Under the pieces are notes generated by a model. That model searched no databases and had not been told where the DNA came from. It worked only from the letters and a program-made list of their open reading frames with translations. This document shows positions 9,696 through 18,711 of a DNA stretch of 64,000 nucleotides, piece by piece. Within the stretch, counting starts at the first letter, position 1. Every line of letters begins with the position of its first letter. The stretch covers positions 1-64,000 of the forward strand of contig NZ_PDOD01000002.1 in assembly GCF_003226325.1 (NCBI RefSeq). Direction: 5' to 3'. Position numbers and translations under genes: made by a program. This DNA comes from Salipaludibacillus keqinensis. GTDB taxonomy: Bacteria > Bacillota > Bacilli > Bacillales > Salisediminibacteriaceae.

Positions 9696-10469
9696 TTAAA
9701 GAACCTTGGATTTTGTTTTCAACAGTTCAACTAATTCCTTTGCCTGTTCTTCCATGTCACCTTTTAAAACTCTACCAGCCGTTCGCTCTGGTGGAAGATA
9801 AAGTTCAACTGACTTACTTTTCGCTTGAATGTCTTCTTCTTCAAGATCGAGATCATCATAATCAATCGTTTCCAAAGGCTTTTTCTTTGCTTTCATAATG
9901 CCAGGTAACGAAGGATATCTAGGTTCATTGAGCCCCTGCTGACACGTTACTAAAACCGGTAAAGTTGTTTCAACAGTTTCAACATCCCCTTCAACATCAC
10001 GCTCAATCGTTACTTTGTCACCTTCGACCTCAATTTTGGTTATTGTTGTTACTAAGTTAATATCAAGTTTTCTAGCTACACGTGGTGCCACTTGCCCTGA
10101 CCCATCATCAATAGCTAAATTTCCGCCGAGAATCATATCGAAGTCCTGCGTTTTCAAATAGGAAGTGAGTATTTCAGCAATAGAGAAATGATCTAATTCC
10201 ACGTCCACATCTTCTGTATCAATTAATACTGCCTTGTCGGCTCCCATAGCAAGTGCTGTTCGAAGCTCCTTCTCTGCTTCTTCATCACCTACAGTTACTA
10301 CCTTCACTTCTCCTCCGTGCTTTTCCCGAAGAAGAATAGCTTCTTCAATCGCGTACTCATCATAAGGGTTAATGATAAACTCAGCTTCTTCTTCATCAAT
10401 CAGTCCGTTTTTGATCGAAATTCTGTCTTCTGTATCAAATGTCCTTTTCATAATAACTATGAGATCCAT
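9696..10469 (-). CDS. etfB: Electron transfer flavoprotein beta subunit
   Basis: 257 aa, normal for EtfB. It contains the AMP-binding-domain features LGGNLAIDDGSGQVAPRVA and VTCQQGLNEPRYPSLPGIMKAKKK, the latter including the recognition-loop region that docks on dehydrogenases. The gene lies 4 nt after the thioesterase gene and is preceded by AGGAGGA. Its product partners with EtfA from the next gene. Confidence 0.97.
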   Translation of the reverse strand: MDLIVIMKRTFDTEDRISIKNGLIDEEEAEFIINPYDEYAIEEAILLREKHGGEVKVVTVGDEEAEKELRTALAMGADKAVLIDTEDVDVELDHFSIAEILTSYLKTQDFDMILGGNLAIDDGSGQVAPRVARKLDINLVTTITKIEVEGDKVTIERDVEGDVETVETTLPVLVTCQQGLNEPRYPSLPGIMKAKKKPLETIDYDDLDLEEEDIQAKSKSVELYLPPERTAGRVLKGDMEEQAKELVELLKTKSKVL

Positions 10470-10473
10470 GTAA

Positions 10474-10884
10474 TCATCCTCCTGTAGAATGTTTTACTTT
10501 AAAGACGCCAGTAGCTTTTGCCAAAACGTCTCCTTCTTCATTTGTTACTTCCCCCTCGCAGGTAACAATGCGATAGCCTTGCTGCAAGATCTTTGCTTTT
10601 CCTATTAATACTCCTTTTTGTATCGCTGCAAAATAATTTACATTTAAATTCACTGTGACGATATCTTTATTCACCACGTCTCGAACTGAGATACTCATAA
10701 TGTTATCTAACATCGTCGCGTAAACTCCACCATGCACCGTGCCATTCGTATTGATCAAATGTTTTTTTATCGGGAGTTCCAGTACTATTCCGTCTTTGTC
10801 TCCTTGTAATAGTTTAAAACCTAAATGAGCGAAAAAGGGACTTGCGTTGAATCTCTCTTCTAATGTTGCGTATTTTACAGTCAT
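10474..10884 (-). CDS. PaaI/YdiI-type hotdog thioesterase
   Basis: 136 aa single-hotdog protein. The signature NTNGTVHGGVYATMLDN contains the HGG motif of the PaaI family, near the position where the active-site Asp or Asn follows in the helix. Such enzymes hydrolyse dead-end or accumulated acyl-CoA thioesters and release CoA. The position between enoyl-CoA hydratase (16 nt) and EtfB (4 nt) suggests CoA recycling or overflow control. GGAGGGG precedes the ATG. Substrate unknown. Confidence 0.85.
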   Translation of the reverse strand: MTVKYATLEERFNASPFFAHLGFKLLQGDKDGIVLELPIKKHLINTNGTVHGGVYATMLDNIMSISVRDVVNKDIVTVNLNVNYFAAIQKGVLIGKAKILQQGYRIVTCEGEVTNEEGDVLAKATGVFKVKHSTGG

Positions 10885-10900
10885 TGGAACCCCTCCTATA

Positions 10901-11680
10901 TTAAGAACCTTTGAAATTTGGTTTTCTTTTTTCTAAAAAAGCAGTGGTTCCTTCTGACTTGTCTTCAGAGTTGAACAAAATTGCTTGTGATAGTTTTTCA
11001 ATAATTTGACCTGTTTTAGCATCTGTCTCATAGCCTTGAGTAACTGCTAATTTAGCCAGCTTTACGGCTAGAGGTCCTTTGTTGAGAATTTGAGCCGCTA
11101 CTCCTTTAGTGCGTTCAAGAAGTTCCTCTGGAGGAACAACTTCACTGACAAGCCCAAACTGGTAAGCTTCCTCACTGGATACGATTTTACCTGTAAGAAT
11201 CCATTCCATCGCTTTTCCTTTCCCTATTAATCTGGAAAGCCTTTGTGTACCGCCGGCCCCCGGAATAATTGATAAGTTAAGCTCAGGCAGACCAAACTTT
11301 GCATTTTCAGAAGCAACGCGAATATCACATGCCATCGCTAGTTCACATCCGCCTCCTAGAGCATATCCATTGACCATAGCTATCGTTGGTTTTCCATATC
11401 CTTCGATATAGTCATACATTTGTTGCATGGTATTGTGTTCTAAGGCGTCGATCGCTGTTTTTTTCTGTAATTGTGAAATATCAGCACCAGCTGCAAAGGA
11501 CTTATCCCCTTGACCTGTAAAAATGATACATTCTATCTCATTATTACTTTTAATCTCTTCTAGAGCTTGAAGGATCTCATCTAACGTATCTTTATTAATT
11601 GCGTTTCTCACTTCTGCTCTATTAATGGTAATGGTTGCTAATTTGTCGTTTGTATTTATTAAAATGTTTTCATAACTCAT
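10901..11680 (-). CDS. Enoyl-CoA hydratase/isomerase (crotonase family)
   Basis: 259 aa, standard crotonase length. The oxyanion-hole segments are FAAGADI and GYALGGGCELAMACD. The two acidic catalytic positions of true hydratases are both present: the Glu in CELA and the Glu in PELNLSIIPGAGGTQRL. It hydrates trans-2-enoyl-CoA to 3-hydroxyacyl-CoA. It is the only hydratase in an operon with two copies of the flanking enzymes, so it presumably serves both branches. Confidence 0.95.
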   Translation of the reverse strand: MSYENILINTNDKLATITINRAEVRNAINKDTLDEILQALEEIKSNNEIECIIFTGQGDKSFAAGADISQLQKKTAIDALEHNTMQQMYDYIEGYGKPTIAMVNGYALGGGCELAMACDIRVASENAKFGLPELNLSIIPGAGGTQRLSRLIGKGKAMEWILTGKIVSSEEAYQFGLVSEVVPPEELLERTKGVAAQILNKGPLAVKLAKLAVTQGYETDAKTGQIIEKLSQAILFNSEDKSEGTTAFLEKRKPNFKGS

Positions 11681-11715
11681 CTAATAGATATCCCCCTCAT
11701 AAATTATCGAATGTT

Positions 11716-12582
11716 TTATACGTATGAATAGAAACCTTTTCCTGTTTTACGTCCTAATTCGCCTTTTTCTACTTTATCTATAATGACTTGCGACGGTTTA
11801 TCTTCTTCTTTTCCTGATTCTTTATAACGCTGTTGACGAACGTTGTAATGAACATCCAACCCAGTTAAGTCGATCAATGCAAAAGGGCCAATTGGGTGAT
11901 TCAAGGCTTTCATACAAGCTAGATCAATCTCTTCAGCGGTCGCGATTTCATTTTCATACAAGTACAACGCTTCATTCATTAATTTACCTAATATTCGATT
12001 AGCCACGAACCCGGATATTTCTTTTTTAAGTAAAATTGGCGTTTTATTTAATTTCTTAGCTAGATCAAATGCAGTTTCAGCCGTTTCTTTTGAAGTATGA
12101 GGTCCTTGAACAACTTCTACCAGCTCCATTACCAAAGCAGGGTTGAAGAAGTGGAAGTTACACACTTTCTCCGGTCTTTTCGTCGCATCGGCAATCTGGG
12201 AACTAACGATGGTAGAGCTGTTTGTAGATAGAATGGAATGAGACGGCGTAAATTGATCCAGTTTTTCGAAGAGGTCTCGTTTTATCTCTAAATTTTCTAC
12301 GATAGCTTCGATTACAAAATCACTATCTTTTACCGCTTCTTCTAATGAAGGGATAAACGAAAGGCGATTAAAGGCACTTTCTACTTCTTCCTTAGAGATT
12401 TTTCCTTTTTCAACTCTTTTATATAATCTATCTTTTAATTCTTTTTCCGCTTTTTCCAAGCTCTGCTTATTAAGATCTTGCAAACTTACTTTAAAACCGG
12501 ATAAAGCACTTACCATTGCGATTTGTGAGCCCATAGCTCCTGCACCAATGACACTTATTTTCTTTATTTGTTCAGCGTTCAT
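11716..12582 (-). CDS. 3-hydroxyacyl-CoA (3-hydroxybutyryl-CoA) dehydrogenase, copy 1
   Basis: 288 aa. The NAD-binding motif SVIGAGAMGSQIAMVSAL is at the N-terminus, HFFNPALVMELVEVVQG carries the catalytic His, and the C-terminal end is [12 protein letters not shown]. It shares the fold and motifs of the copy at 7840 but differs clearly, for example in a Lys/Glu-rich helix at about 40-65, so it is an old duplicate. A GGTGG site precedes the ATG and the next gene follows after 35 nt. Confidence 0.95.
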   Translation of the reverse strand: MNAEQIKKISVIGAGAMGSQIAMVSALSGFKVSLQDLNKQSLEKAEKELKDRLYKRVEKGKISKEEVESAFNRLSFIPSLEEAVKDSDFVIEAIVENLEIKRDLFEKLDQFTPSHSILSTNSSTIVSSQIADATKRPEKVCNFHFFNPALVMELVEVVQGPHTSKETAETAFDLAKKLNKTPILLKKEISGFVANRILGKLMNEALYLYENEIATAEEIDLACMKALNHPIGPFALIDLTGLDVHYNVRQQRYKESGKEEDKPSQVIIDKVEKGELGRKTGKGFYSYV

Positions 12583-12603
12583 AAATTTCAGACCACCTTT
12601 GAA

Positions 12604-14226
12604 TTACTTTTTTTCTTTTGCGCCAATTTTATCTTTTTCAACTTCTTGCTCAACCAATTTTCTCCTTAAAACTTTACCTACTGTGGTTTTCGGTAATTCA
12701 TCTCTGAATGAAATTTCTTTTGGCACTTTGTAACGGGCTATTTTTTCGTTGCACCACGATTTTATGTCATCTTCTGTAAGTGAAACACCTTCTTTAGGTA
12801 CGATCACAGCCTTTACCGTTTCACCTCGGTACGAATTAGGAACCCCGAACACACACGCTTCTTTAACATTCGGATGTTCGTACAGTACTTCTTCGCATTC
12901 GGCTGGATATACGTTATAACCGCTTGCAATAATTAAGTCTTTTTTTCTGCCAACAATATAAAAGTATCCATCTTTATCCATTGTTGCTAAATCACCTGTG
13001 TAAAACCATCCGTCCCGCATACAGGACGCCGTTTCTACTTCATTATTCCAATAGCCTTTCATTACTTGGGGACCTTTAATGATTAATTCCCCTACTCCTC
13101 CTAGATCAACTTCTTCTTCGCCTTCAAATTGATCGACTACTTTAGCGTCTGTATTAGGAATTGGAATGCCAATACTACCGGGTTTTCGATTATCCCCAAC
13201 AGGGTTTCTATGAGTAACAGGCGAGCACTCAGATAAACCGTACCCTTCTATAATTTGTGAACCGGTTTTTTCTTCGAATTTATTCATAATCTCTAATGGT
13301 AATGGGGCAGAGCCACTAATACACCTTTTAATAGATTGCAGTGTTTCCGCTGAAGCTTCAGGATGATCCAATATAGCTATGTACATTGTTGGAACTCCTG
13401 AAAATAGTGTTGGTTTATGCTTTTTCATCACCTGTATGAACCTATCAACATCGAATTTCTTCATACATATAAGAGCTGCAGCTCTTAAGACTGAAAGGTT
13501 TAATCCACTCGTCATTCCGTAGACATGAAAGAAAGGAGCCACAGCTAAAACACGTTCTCCTGGACGTTTTAGACCTTTCGTCGTAAAAATAAAACTCTGG
13601 TACACGTTTGCCACTAAGTTATAGTGAGTCAGCATAACACCTTTACTTTTACCCGTCGTTCCCCCCGTGTATTGAAGGACTGCGAGATCTTGTTTAGGTA
13701 GAATAGAAACTTCCGGAAGATCTACCATTTTGATATCTTCTATCAAGCTGTATAAATCATACTCGTCTTCTGAAAGCTCTTGTTCTCCAGAGCTGTAAAC
13801 ATTCTTAGTTATCCCAGAAATTTTTTGCATTTTCTCCCTTTGATCTCTAGTGCTAAAAAACCAGCTCGATCGAGAATTTTCAAGCAAATGATTGAGTTCA
13901 TTAACTTGATAGAGAGGATTCGCTTGCACAACTACGCCTCCTAAGCGAAGAACAGCATAGTAACAAATGATATACTCAGCACAGTTCGGAAACATGAGAA
14001 TGGCACGTTCCCCTTTTTTAAAGCCGTTATGATGAAGAGAAGAAGCTAATCGGTCTACCTTCGCTTTTAGTTCCCCATATGTTAACTCTTGCCTTTCATC
14101 GACCACTGCAGTTTGTTCTGGATAATCTTTGACCGAACGATCCAACATTTCATATAGATTAATCTTAGGGATCTCAACTTCTTCCGGTATGTCTTTTGGA
14201 TAGAACTTATGCCACCTTTTCTTCAA
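12604..14226 (-). CDS. Long/medium-chain acyl-CoA ligase (AMP-binding), copy 1
   Basis: 540 aa from a TTG at 14226. That start is preferred over the in-frame GTG at 14232 because AAAGGAGG lies 7 nt before TTG but abuts GTG. Motifs are YTGGTTGKSKGVMLTHYN, EGYGLSECSPVTHRN, YTGDLATMDKDGYFYIVGR, IIASGYNVYP and PKTTVGKVLRR. It activates the imported acid as acyl-CoA for the dehydrogenase encoded by the first gene, 18 nt upstream. The basic, Lys-rich C-terminus extends a little past the usual end. Confidence 0.94.
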   Translation of the reverse strand: MKKRWHKFYPKDIPEEVEIPKINLYEMLDRSVKDYPEQTAVVDERQELTYGELKAKVDRLASSLHHNGFKKGERAILMFPNCAEYIICYYAVLRLGGVVVQANPLYQVNELNHLLENSRSSWFFSTRDQREKMQKISGITKNVYSSGEQELSEDEYDLYSLIEDIKMVDLPEVSILPKQDLAVLQYTGGTTGKSKGVMLTHYNLVANVYQSFIFTTKGLKRPGERVLAVAPFFHVYGMTSGLNLSVLRAAALICMKKFDVDRFIQVMKKHKPTLFSGVPTMYIAILDHPEASAETLQSIKRCISGSAPLPLEIMNKFEEKTGSQIIEGYGLSECSPVTHRNPVGDNRKPGSIGIPIPNTDAKVVDQFEGEEEVDLGGVGELIIKGPQVMKGYWNNEVETASCMRDGWFYTGDLATMDKDGYFYIVGRKKDLIIASGYNVYPAECEEVLYEHPNVKEACVFGVPNSYRGETVKAVIVPKEGVSLTEDDIKSWCNEKIARYKVPKEISFRDELPKTTVGKVLRRKLVEQEVEKDKIGAKEKK

Positions 14227-14244
14227 GTTCACTCCTCCTTTGTT

Positions 14245-15396
14245 CTAAATCTTGTTCTCATTCAAAATATGTTTCGCCACGATCACTCTTTGAATCTCAT
14301 TTGTACCTTCATAAATTTTCGTAATTCTTGCATCTCTGTAGAATCTCTCAATAGGGTATTCAGCTATGTACCCCATTCCACCATGAATCTGAACTGCTTT
14401 GTCAGCTACTTTATTAAACACTTCGGAAGCAAACATCTTAGCCATAGAGGCTTCTTTGATCGCTTTCTTTCCCTCGTCAATTAGGCTCGCTGCTTTCATC
14501 GTCAACTGCTTGGCAGCTTCTGTTTCTGTAGCCATATCCGCTAACATCCATTGAATACCTTGGTTTACAGCAATAGGCTTTCCAAACTGAACACGCTCGT
14601 TTGCGTATCTGGCAGACATCTCAATTAATTTTTCAGATGATCCAACTGCACGTGCAGCGAGGCCAACTCTACCTTCGCCGAGAATTGTTAAAGCAGAAAC
14701 ATACCCCATCCCTACTTGGCCAATAACGTTTTCTTCAGGCACTTCACAATCTTCGAATATAATTTGAGACGAGTGAGAACCTCTTAATCCCATTTTTTTA
14801 TCTTCTGCTCCTACGCTGAAACCTGGGAAATCTTTCTCTACTAGAAAAGCAGTAATGCCACCCTTCGCTCCTTTTTCTTTATCTGTAATAGCAAATACAG
14901 TAATGACATCTGCAATCGGTCCGTTTGTGATGTAGTGTTTCAATCCATTCAAGATCCATTTATTCCCCTTTTTTTCTGCTTTGGTGGATAGATTTGTAGC
15001 ATCCGAACCAGCGCCTGGCTCTGAAAGGGCAAACGCTCCTATTAGATTACCGGCTGCCATATCTGGCAAATACTTTTGTTTGATTTGTTCCGAACCTAAT
15101 CTGACTAAGCCTGTACTTCCTATACCTGTATGAGCGCTAATTAAAGAGACATACCCATTATGTGTTCTTCCTAATTGTTCAAGAACAATTGCTTTTCCTG
15201 TTGCATTTAGGCCAATTCCTCCATACTCTTCAGGAATACTTAACCCAAAAAGACCAAGTTCTTTCGCTTTATCAACTAGATGTTGGGGAATATGATTCTC
15301 ATCTTCAATTTGCTGAGCATAAGGATCAACTTCATTTTCAACAAAATTCCGAATCATAGTTTTCATTTGGGATACTTCACTTGCTGTAGCTGACAT
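14245..15396 (-). CDS. Acyl-CoA dehydrogenase, copy 1 (first gene of the sigma-54 operon)
   Basis: 383 aa from the ATG at 15396 (MSATASEV), with AGGGAG 8 nt upstream; an in-frame GTG at 15405 is less likely. Motifs are GAFALSEPGAGSDATNL, QIHGGMGYIAEYPIERFYRD and IYEGTNEIQRVIVAKHI with the catalytic Glu. It is the promoter-proximal gene: the sigma-54 element lies about 50 nt upstream of the start codon. It oxidises acyl-CoA to enoyl-CoA and feeds ETF. Confidence 0.95.
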   Translation of the reverse strand: MSATASEVSQMKTMIRNFVENEVDPYAQQIEDENHIPQHLVDKAKELGLFGLSIPEEYGGIGLNATGKAIVLEQLGRTHNGYVSLISAHTGIGSTGLVRLGSEQIKQKYLPDMAAGNLIGAFALSEPGAGSDATNLSTKAEKKGNKWILNGLKHYITNGPIADVITVFAITDKEKGAKGGITAFLVEKDFPGFSVGAEDKKMGLRGSHSSQIIFEDCEVPEENVIGQVGMGYVSALTILGEGRVGLAARAVGSSEKLIEMSARYANERVQFGKPIAVNQGIQWMLADMATETEAAKQLTMKAASLIDEGKKAIKEASMAKMFASEVFNKVADKAVQIHGGMGYIAEYPIERFYRDARITKIYEGTNEIQRVIVAKHILNENKI

Positions 15397-15443
15397 TAAA
15401 AACACTCCCTAAATCATTAATTTTTTGTTCACTCTTTTATATA

Positions 15444-15460
15444 TGCAAGAATGATGCCAA
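15444..15460 (-). promoter_or_regulatory. Sigma-54 (-24/-12) promoter of the acyl-CoA operon
   Basis: The minus strand reads TTGGCATCATTCTTGCA. The -24 GG and -12 GC are correctly spaced, and it agrees with the published consensus YTGGCACGRNNNTTGCW at all but two positions (T for C, C for G). It lies 48 nt upstream of the first operon gene, and the adjacent gene encodes a sigma-54 activator with an intact GAFSGA loop. Confidence 0.92.
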
Positions 15461-15464
15461 AAAT

Positions 15465-15491
15465 AAAAAACGCTATATGAAAGCGTTTTTT
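15465..15491 (-). terminator. Intrinsic terminator of the activator gene
   Basis: Perfect 10-bp stem AAAAAACGCT / AGCGTTTTTT with a 7-nt loop and T-runs in both directions. It lies between the activator stop codon (15593) and the sigma-54 promoter, so the activator transcript should stop just before the operon promoter. The right arm also resembles a cre box (12 of 14 positions), which I do not call separately. Confidence 0.85.
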
Positions 15492-15510
15492 AAAATGTGT
15501 CTATTTTGTG

Positions 15511-15588
15511 AATTCATTTTTGTATCAATATTCTGAAATTTAAGGCAATTTGTCGATTCATTTTTGTATCACGATTCATTTTTGTATC
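15511..15588. promoter_or_regulatory. Three upstream activator repeats (candidate enhancer)
   Basis: Three copies of (G/A)ATTCATTTTTGTATC occur at 15511-15526, 15555-15570 and 15573-15588. Copies 2 and 3 are identical over 16 bp; copy 1 differs only in the first base. Each is an imperfect palindrome: GATTCA and TGTATC separated by TTTT. They lie 51-128 bp upstream of the sigma-54 -24 element, between the activator gene and its target operon, the usual place for an enhancer-binding protein. Spacings are 44 bp (about four helical turns) and 18 bp. Confidence 0.8.
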
Positions 15589-15592
15589 GAAG

Positions 15593-17269
15593 TTAATCTT
15601 CTAATTTTATATTATATTTTTGTAATTTTCTTACGATAGTTGCTTGGCTCGTTTTCAAATGTTTAGCCACTTCGTATGTGGTGCTCCATTTTTTTGCCGC
15701 TAATAATAATGTTTGTTTTTCGGCTTTTTCGACACTTTCCTTTAGAGGGAGAATCGTCTCTTCAAACATGTAACAATTATCTTGTTTGTATTCTTCCGGC
15801 AAATCATGAAATGTCAATTCATTAGCAGGAGTAGTAAGCATCATTCGCTCTACTAAATTAGCAAGTTCCCTTACATTTCCCGGCCAATCGTAATGGTAAA
15901 AAAACTCTTTTAACGTACGATCAATTTTCTTGGAAAGCTCGTATTTTTTGTTATACTTCTCTCTGATTGATTCTACTAGTGGTAAAATGTCTTCTTTTCT
16001 ATCTCTTAAGGAAGGAACATGAACTGGAACTACGTGCAAACGGTAATAAAGATCTTCACGAAATAATCCTTCATTAACCATCTTCTTAAGATCCTTATTC
16101 GTCGCTGCTATCACTCGAACATCGACATATTTTAATTTGGTACCACCTACACGCTGAATTTCTTTTTCTTGTAGAACTCGGAGTAGTTTTACTTGCAGTT
16201 CATGAGGCATATCTCCTACTTCATCTAAAAATATTATTCCATTATTAGCTAATTCAAAGACCCCTGGTTTACCGGAAGAACTTGCTCCTGAAAAAGCTCC
16301 AGCTTCATATCCAAATAATTCTGATTCCAATAAGTCCTTAGGAATAGCACCACAATTGATTTTAATAAGCTCTCCTTTATCTGAGCGATCGCTCACACGA
16401 TAAATATGTCTAGCAAGAACATCTTTTCCTACACCTGTTTCCCCCGTAATTAATACAGTAGTTTCAACATTTGCAAGTCTATCTGCAATGTTGAAAATCT
16501 CAATCATCTTCTCACTTTTAATGACCACCTCTGGATCTTGTTTCGTATAGGCTTTTAACCTTTCCACTTCTACTTCATATTTCTTATTCAATTCTTGAAC
16601 TTCCTTTAAATGCTCATGTAAATGATTTAACTCAGAGAGATCACGGATATTCGTCACAACCTTGTCAATCTCACCTTTTTCGTCAAGAATTGGACTGCCT
16701 GTCATCATCGTCTCTTTTTGATTATAATTTTTTTGTATAATATTTACTGTTTTTTTGGTTTCAAGCACTTTAGCAGTAATGGACTCTTTCAGAATGCCTC
16801 GCTCTATCAAATCTTTTACATTTTTCCCTATATAATAATGTTTAGGAATACCTGAAATACGCTCAATAGCAGAATTTGTTTTTAATGTATTTCCTTTATT
16901 ATCCGTAATATAAATTCCATCGTATGAGTTCTCAATAATCGCATCCAGTTCTCGATTAAATTTATTCAGACCTTTAATATGTTCTTCCATTTTCGCGTAA
17001 TCTTCCCCAGATAGCGCGATACACGCTAGTTCATTCCGGTCTTCAATATTCCATTCTTTCAAAAAGAATAAGAAAGGTTTATCGTCCAGCCGTCCTAAGA
17101 AGGTAGTTTTACTCGTATCAAACGCAGTGAAAATACGGTCTGCCTGTGCTCCCGGTTTTACTATCCCTTGGAAAAGCTTAAAAGCTACTTCATTACAGGT
17201 TAGAATAGTAGCTTTTTTATCAACAGTAAAAAAAGCATAAGGGAGGTCATATGATGTGATGACACTCAT
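15593..17269 (-). CDS. Sigma-54-dependent enhancer-binding activator with PAS domains
   Basis: 558 aa. The N-terminus (about 1-75) looks like a degenerate PAS domain and a second PAS lies at about 105-215, followed by a coiled linker. The AAA+ domain has Walker A GETGVGKD (276-283), the sigma-54 contact loop GAFSGA (324-329), Walker B IIFLDE (345-350) and PPSLRDR-type sensor sequence. The C-terminus (about 515-553) is a helix-turn-helix. There is no receiver domain, so it probably senses a small molecule through PAS. It probably drives the operon starting at 15396. Its ATG overlaps the stop codon of the upstream gene (ATGA), implying translational coupling. Confidence 0.95.
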   Translation of the reverse strand: MSVITSYDLPYAFFTVDKKATILTCNEVAFKLFQGIVKPGAQADRIFTAFDTSKTTFLGRLDDKPFLFFLKEWNIEDRNELACIALSGEDYAKMEEHIKGLNKFNRELDAIIENSYDGIYITDNKGNTLKTNSAIERISGIPKHYYIGKNVKDLIERGILKESITAKVLETKKTVNIIQKNYNQKETMMTGSPILDEKGEIDKVVTNIRDLSELNHLHEHLKEVQELNKKYEVEVERLKAYTKQDPEVVIKSEKMIEIFNIADRLANVETTVLITGETGVGKDVLARHIYRVSDRSDKGELIKINCGAIPKDLLESELFGYEAGAFSGASSSGKPGVFELANNGIIFLDEVGDMPHELQVKLLRVLQEKEIQRVGGTKLKYVDVRVIAATNKDLKKMVNEGLFREDLYYRLHVVPVHVPSLRDRKEDILPLVESIREKYNKKYELSKKIDRTLKEFFYHYDWPGNVRELANLVERMMLTTPANELTFHDLPEEYKQDNCYMFEETILPLKESVEKAEKQTLLLAAKKWSTTYEVAKHLKTSQATIVRKLQKYNIKLED

Positions 17270-18183
17270 TGGCTTGTCCTTTGTTGATCAATGAATATTA
17301 GTAAAGAATAAAGAGTGTCCAATACTGGTGTTTCAAGATTTAGCTCCTCAGCCGTTTTAACAAAGTATCCACACAAGGATTCAACTTCCATAGCTCTTCC
17401 CTTTTCTTTATCTTGCAGCATGGAGGTTTTATGACCCCTGACTAATTTAGCAGTTTCAAATACCCTGTCGATGGTTTTATCTCTTAAATTTATATTTAAA
17501 TTCTTAACGATTTGTACAATTTCCTTTAATATTGCCTTAGAAGTGTTGAGAAGTTCCGGATTGTCCAATATTTCACCAACTGTAGCTCCACTAATAGCAG
17601 AAAGCGGATTGAACGTAACATTCCAAAGGGACTTTTCCCATTTACGTCCGATAATACGATCGCTGTACTTTGTGTGAAGCCCTGCCTCTTCGAACATCTT
17701 TACAATGTTTTTAATACTTTCCTCATTGGTAGTGGTTAAACCTCCCACATAGAAAATATGGTTGCCGTCCTGTCTCACAACTCCAGGCGATTCGACTTGG
17801 GCTGAAATGTGTGCTGCACCTGAAAGAATTTGACCCTCCTCAAAGATTTCAGTCAAAATCTCTTCATTGTTTACCCCGTTTTGAAAAGTTAAAATAAAAC
17901 TGTCTTTCTTAATATAAGGGGCTATATTCCTAGCCATTCGCTCTGTTTCAGTAGATTTAACCGTAAATAGAATGAGATCTGCCTCACTTACTGATTCAAA
18001 TGATTCTGTGAAATGACTTTTAACAATTTCACCATCCAAACCACTAGTTAACTGTAAACCATTTTCTTGCATTTTAATTAGATGCTCTCCTCTGGCAATG
18101 AAAGAAACGTTATGCCCCTGACGACTAAGCATACCACCTAAAAACCCACCAATTGCTCCTGCACCCGCAACTGTTATATTCAT
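17266..18183 (-). CDS. 2-dehydropantoate 2-reductase family protein (PanE/ApbA-like)
   Basis: 305 aa. The N-terminal NADP-binding motif is VAGAGAIGGFLGGMLSRQGH. The middle has the family patterns TFQNGVNNEEIL and GRKWEKSLWNVTFNPLSA, including the catalytic Lys region. In the biosynthetic enzyme this reduces ketopantoate. Here the gene is translationally coupled to a catabolic sigma-54 activator and is far from pantothenate genes. I infer a 2-oxo/2-hydroxy acid reductase tied to the degraded substrate, but cannot exclude a housekeeping PanE. The start has AAGGGTGAG upstream. Confidence 0.85.
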   Translation of the reverse strand: MNITVAGAGAIGGFLGGMLSRQGHNVSFIARGEHLIKMQENGLQLTSGLDGEIVKSHFTESFESVSEADLILFTVKSTETERMARNIAPYIKKDSFILTFQNGVNNEEILTEIFEEGQILSGAAHISAQVESPGVVRQDGNHIFYVGGLTTTNEESIKNIVKMFEEAGLHTKYSDRIIGRKWEKSLWNVTFNPLSAISGATVGEILDNPELLNTSKAILKEIVQIVKNLNINLRDKTIDRVFETAKLVRGHKTSMLQDKEKGRAMEVESLCGYFVKTAEELNLETPVLDTLYSLLIFIDQQRTSQ

Positions 18184-18290
18184 GAAATCTCACCCTTCCT
18201 TAGAAAGATCTATTTTAAGACTTTATCTAAAATTCTAACAATTGATATTTCACGATGATTCTCTCTGGAAATACTATCTTTGTTTTAGTG

Positions 18291-18304
18291 TTTAAACGCT
18301 TACA
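18291..18304. promoter_or_regulatory. cre box (CcpA) in the panE-like/gntR divergent region
   Basis: TTTAAACGCTTACA matches the cre consensus TGWAANCGNTNWCA at 13 of 14 positions. It lies 108 bp upstream of the panE-like/activator unit and about 400 bp upstream of the GntR gene. It predicts glucose repression of the activator. The rest of 18184-18711 is AT-rich, with no gene I can support. Confidence 0.65.
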
Positions 18305-18588
18305 AAATATGATTTAATATTTTACTTGTGATAGTAATATGTTAAATAAAATTAGCACTAATAGGCAACGTCTTTCTTTCAAAAAATAGTCTTAACCTGT
18401 TTATTTTGTCACTATAACTCTTTTCCACAGAATTATTCAACCTTTTTTTAATAGTAATTTTCCCTATATAAACTCAAACAATATACTGTATTTCTTGAAA
18501 ATCTCGTATTATCCTAGGTCGATACTTCTATCAAATATATTAAATAAACGGAGGGGGTACGGTAGTCATACACTCAATTGTTGGGGTG

Positions 18589-18620
18589 ATATAATTACAT
18601 GAGCAGGTAATATTATATCC
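18589..18620. promoter_or_regulatory. Inverted repeat upstream of the GntR gene (candidate operator)
   Basis: GATATAAT (18589-18596) and ATTATATC (18613-18620) are perfect inverted arms. The inner TAC and GTA extend the symmetry with a 2-base offset. The element lies 92 bp before the GntR start codon. FCD-type GntR repressors usually bind such palindromes near their own gene. I did not find a second copy upstream of csiD. Confidence 0.4.
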
Positions 18621-18711
18621 AATTTTATCATTTTATTTGTTTTTATTCAAAAAAAATGATATTATCCCTTTAAATTGTATCCAATCTTAACCTTCATAAG
18701 GAGGGTAGTTC

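Noticed and set aside
15511-15588. CRISPR-like short repeats
   Set aside because: Only three copies with unequal spacing (44 and 18 bp) directly beside a sigma-54 promoter; enhancer sites explain them better.
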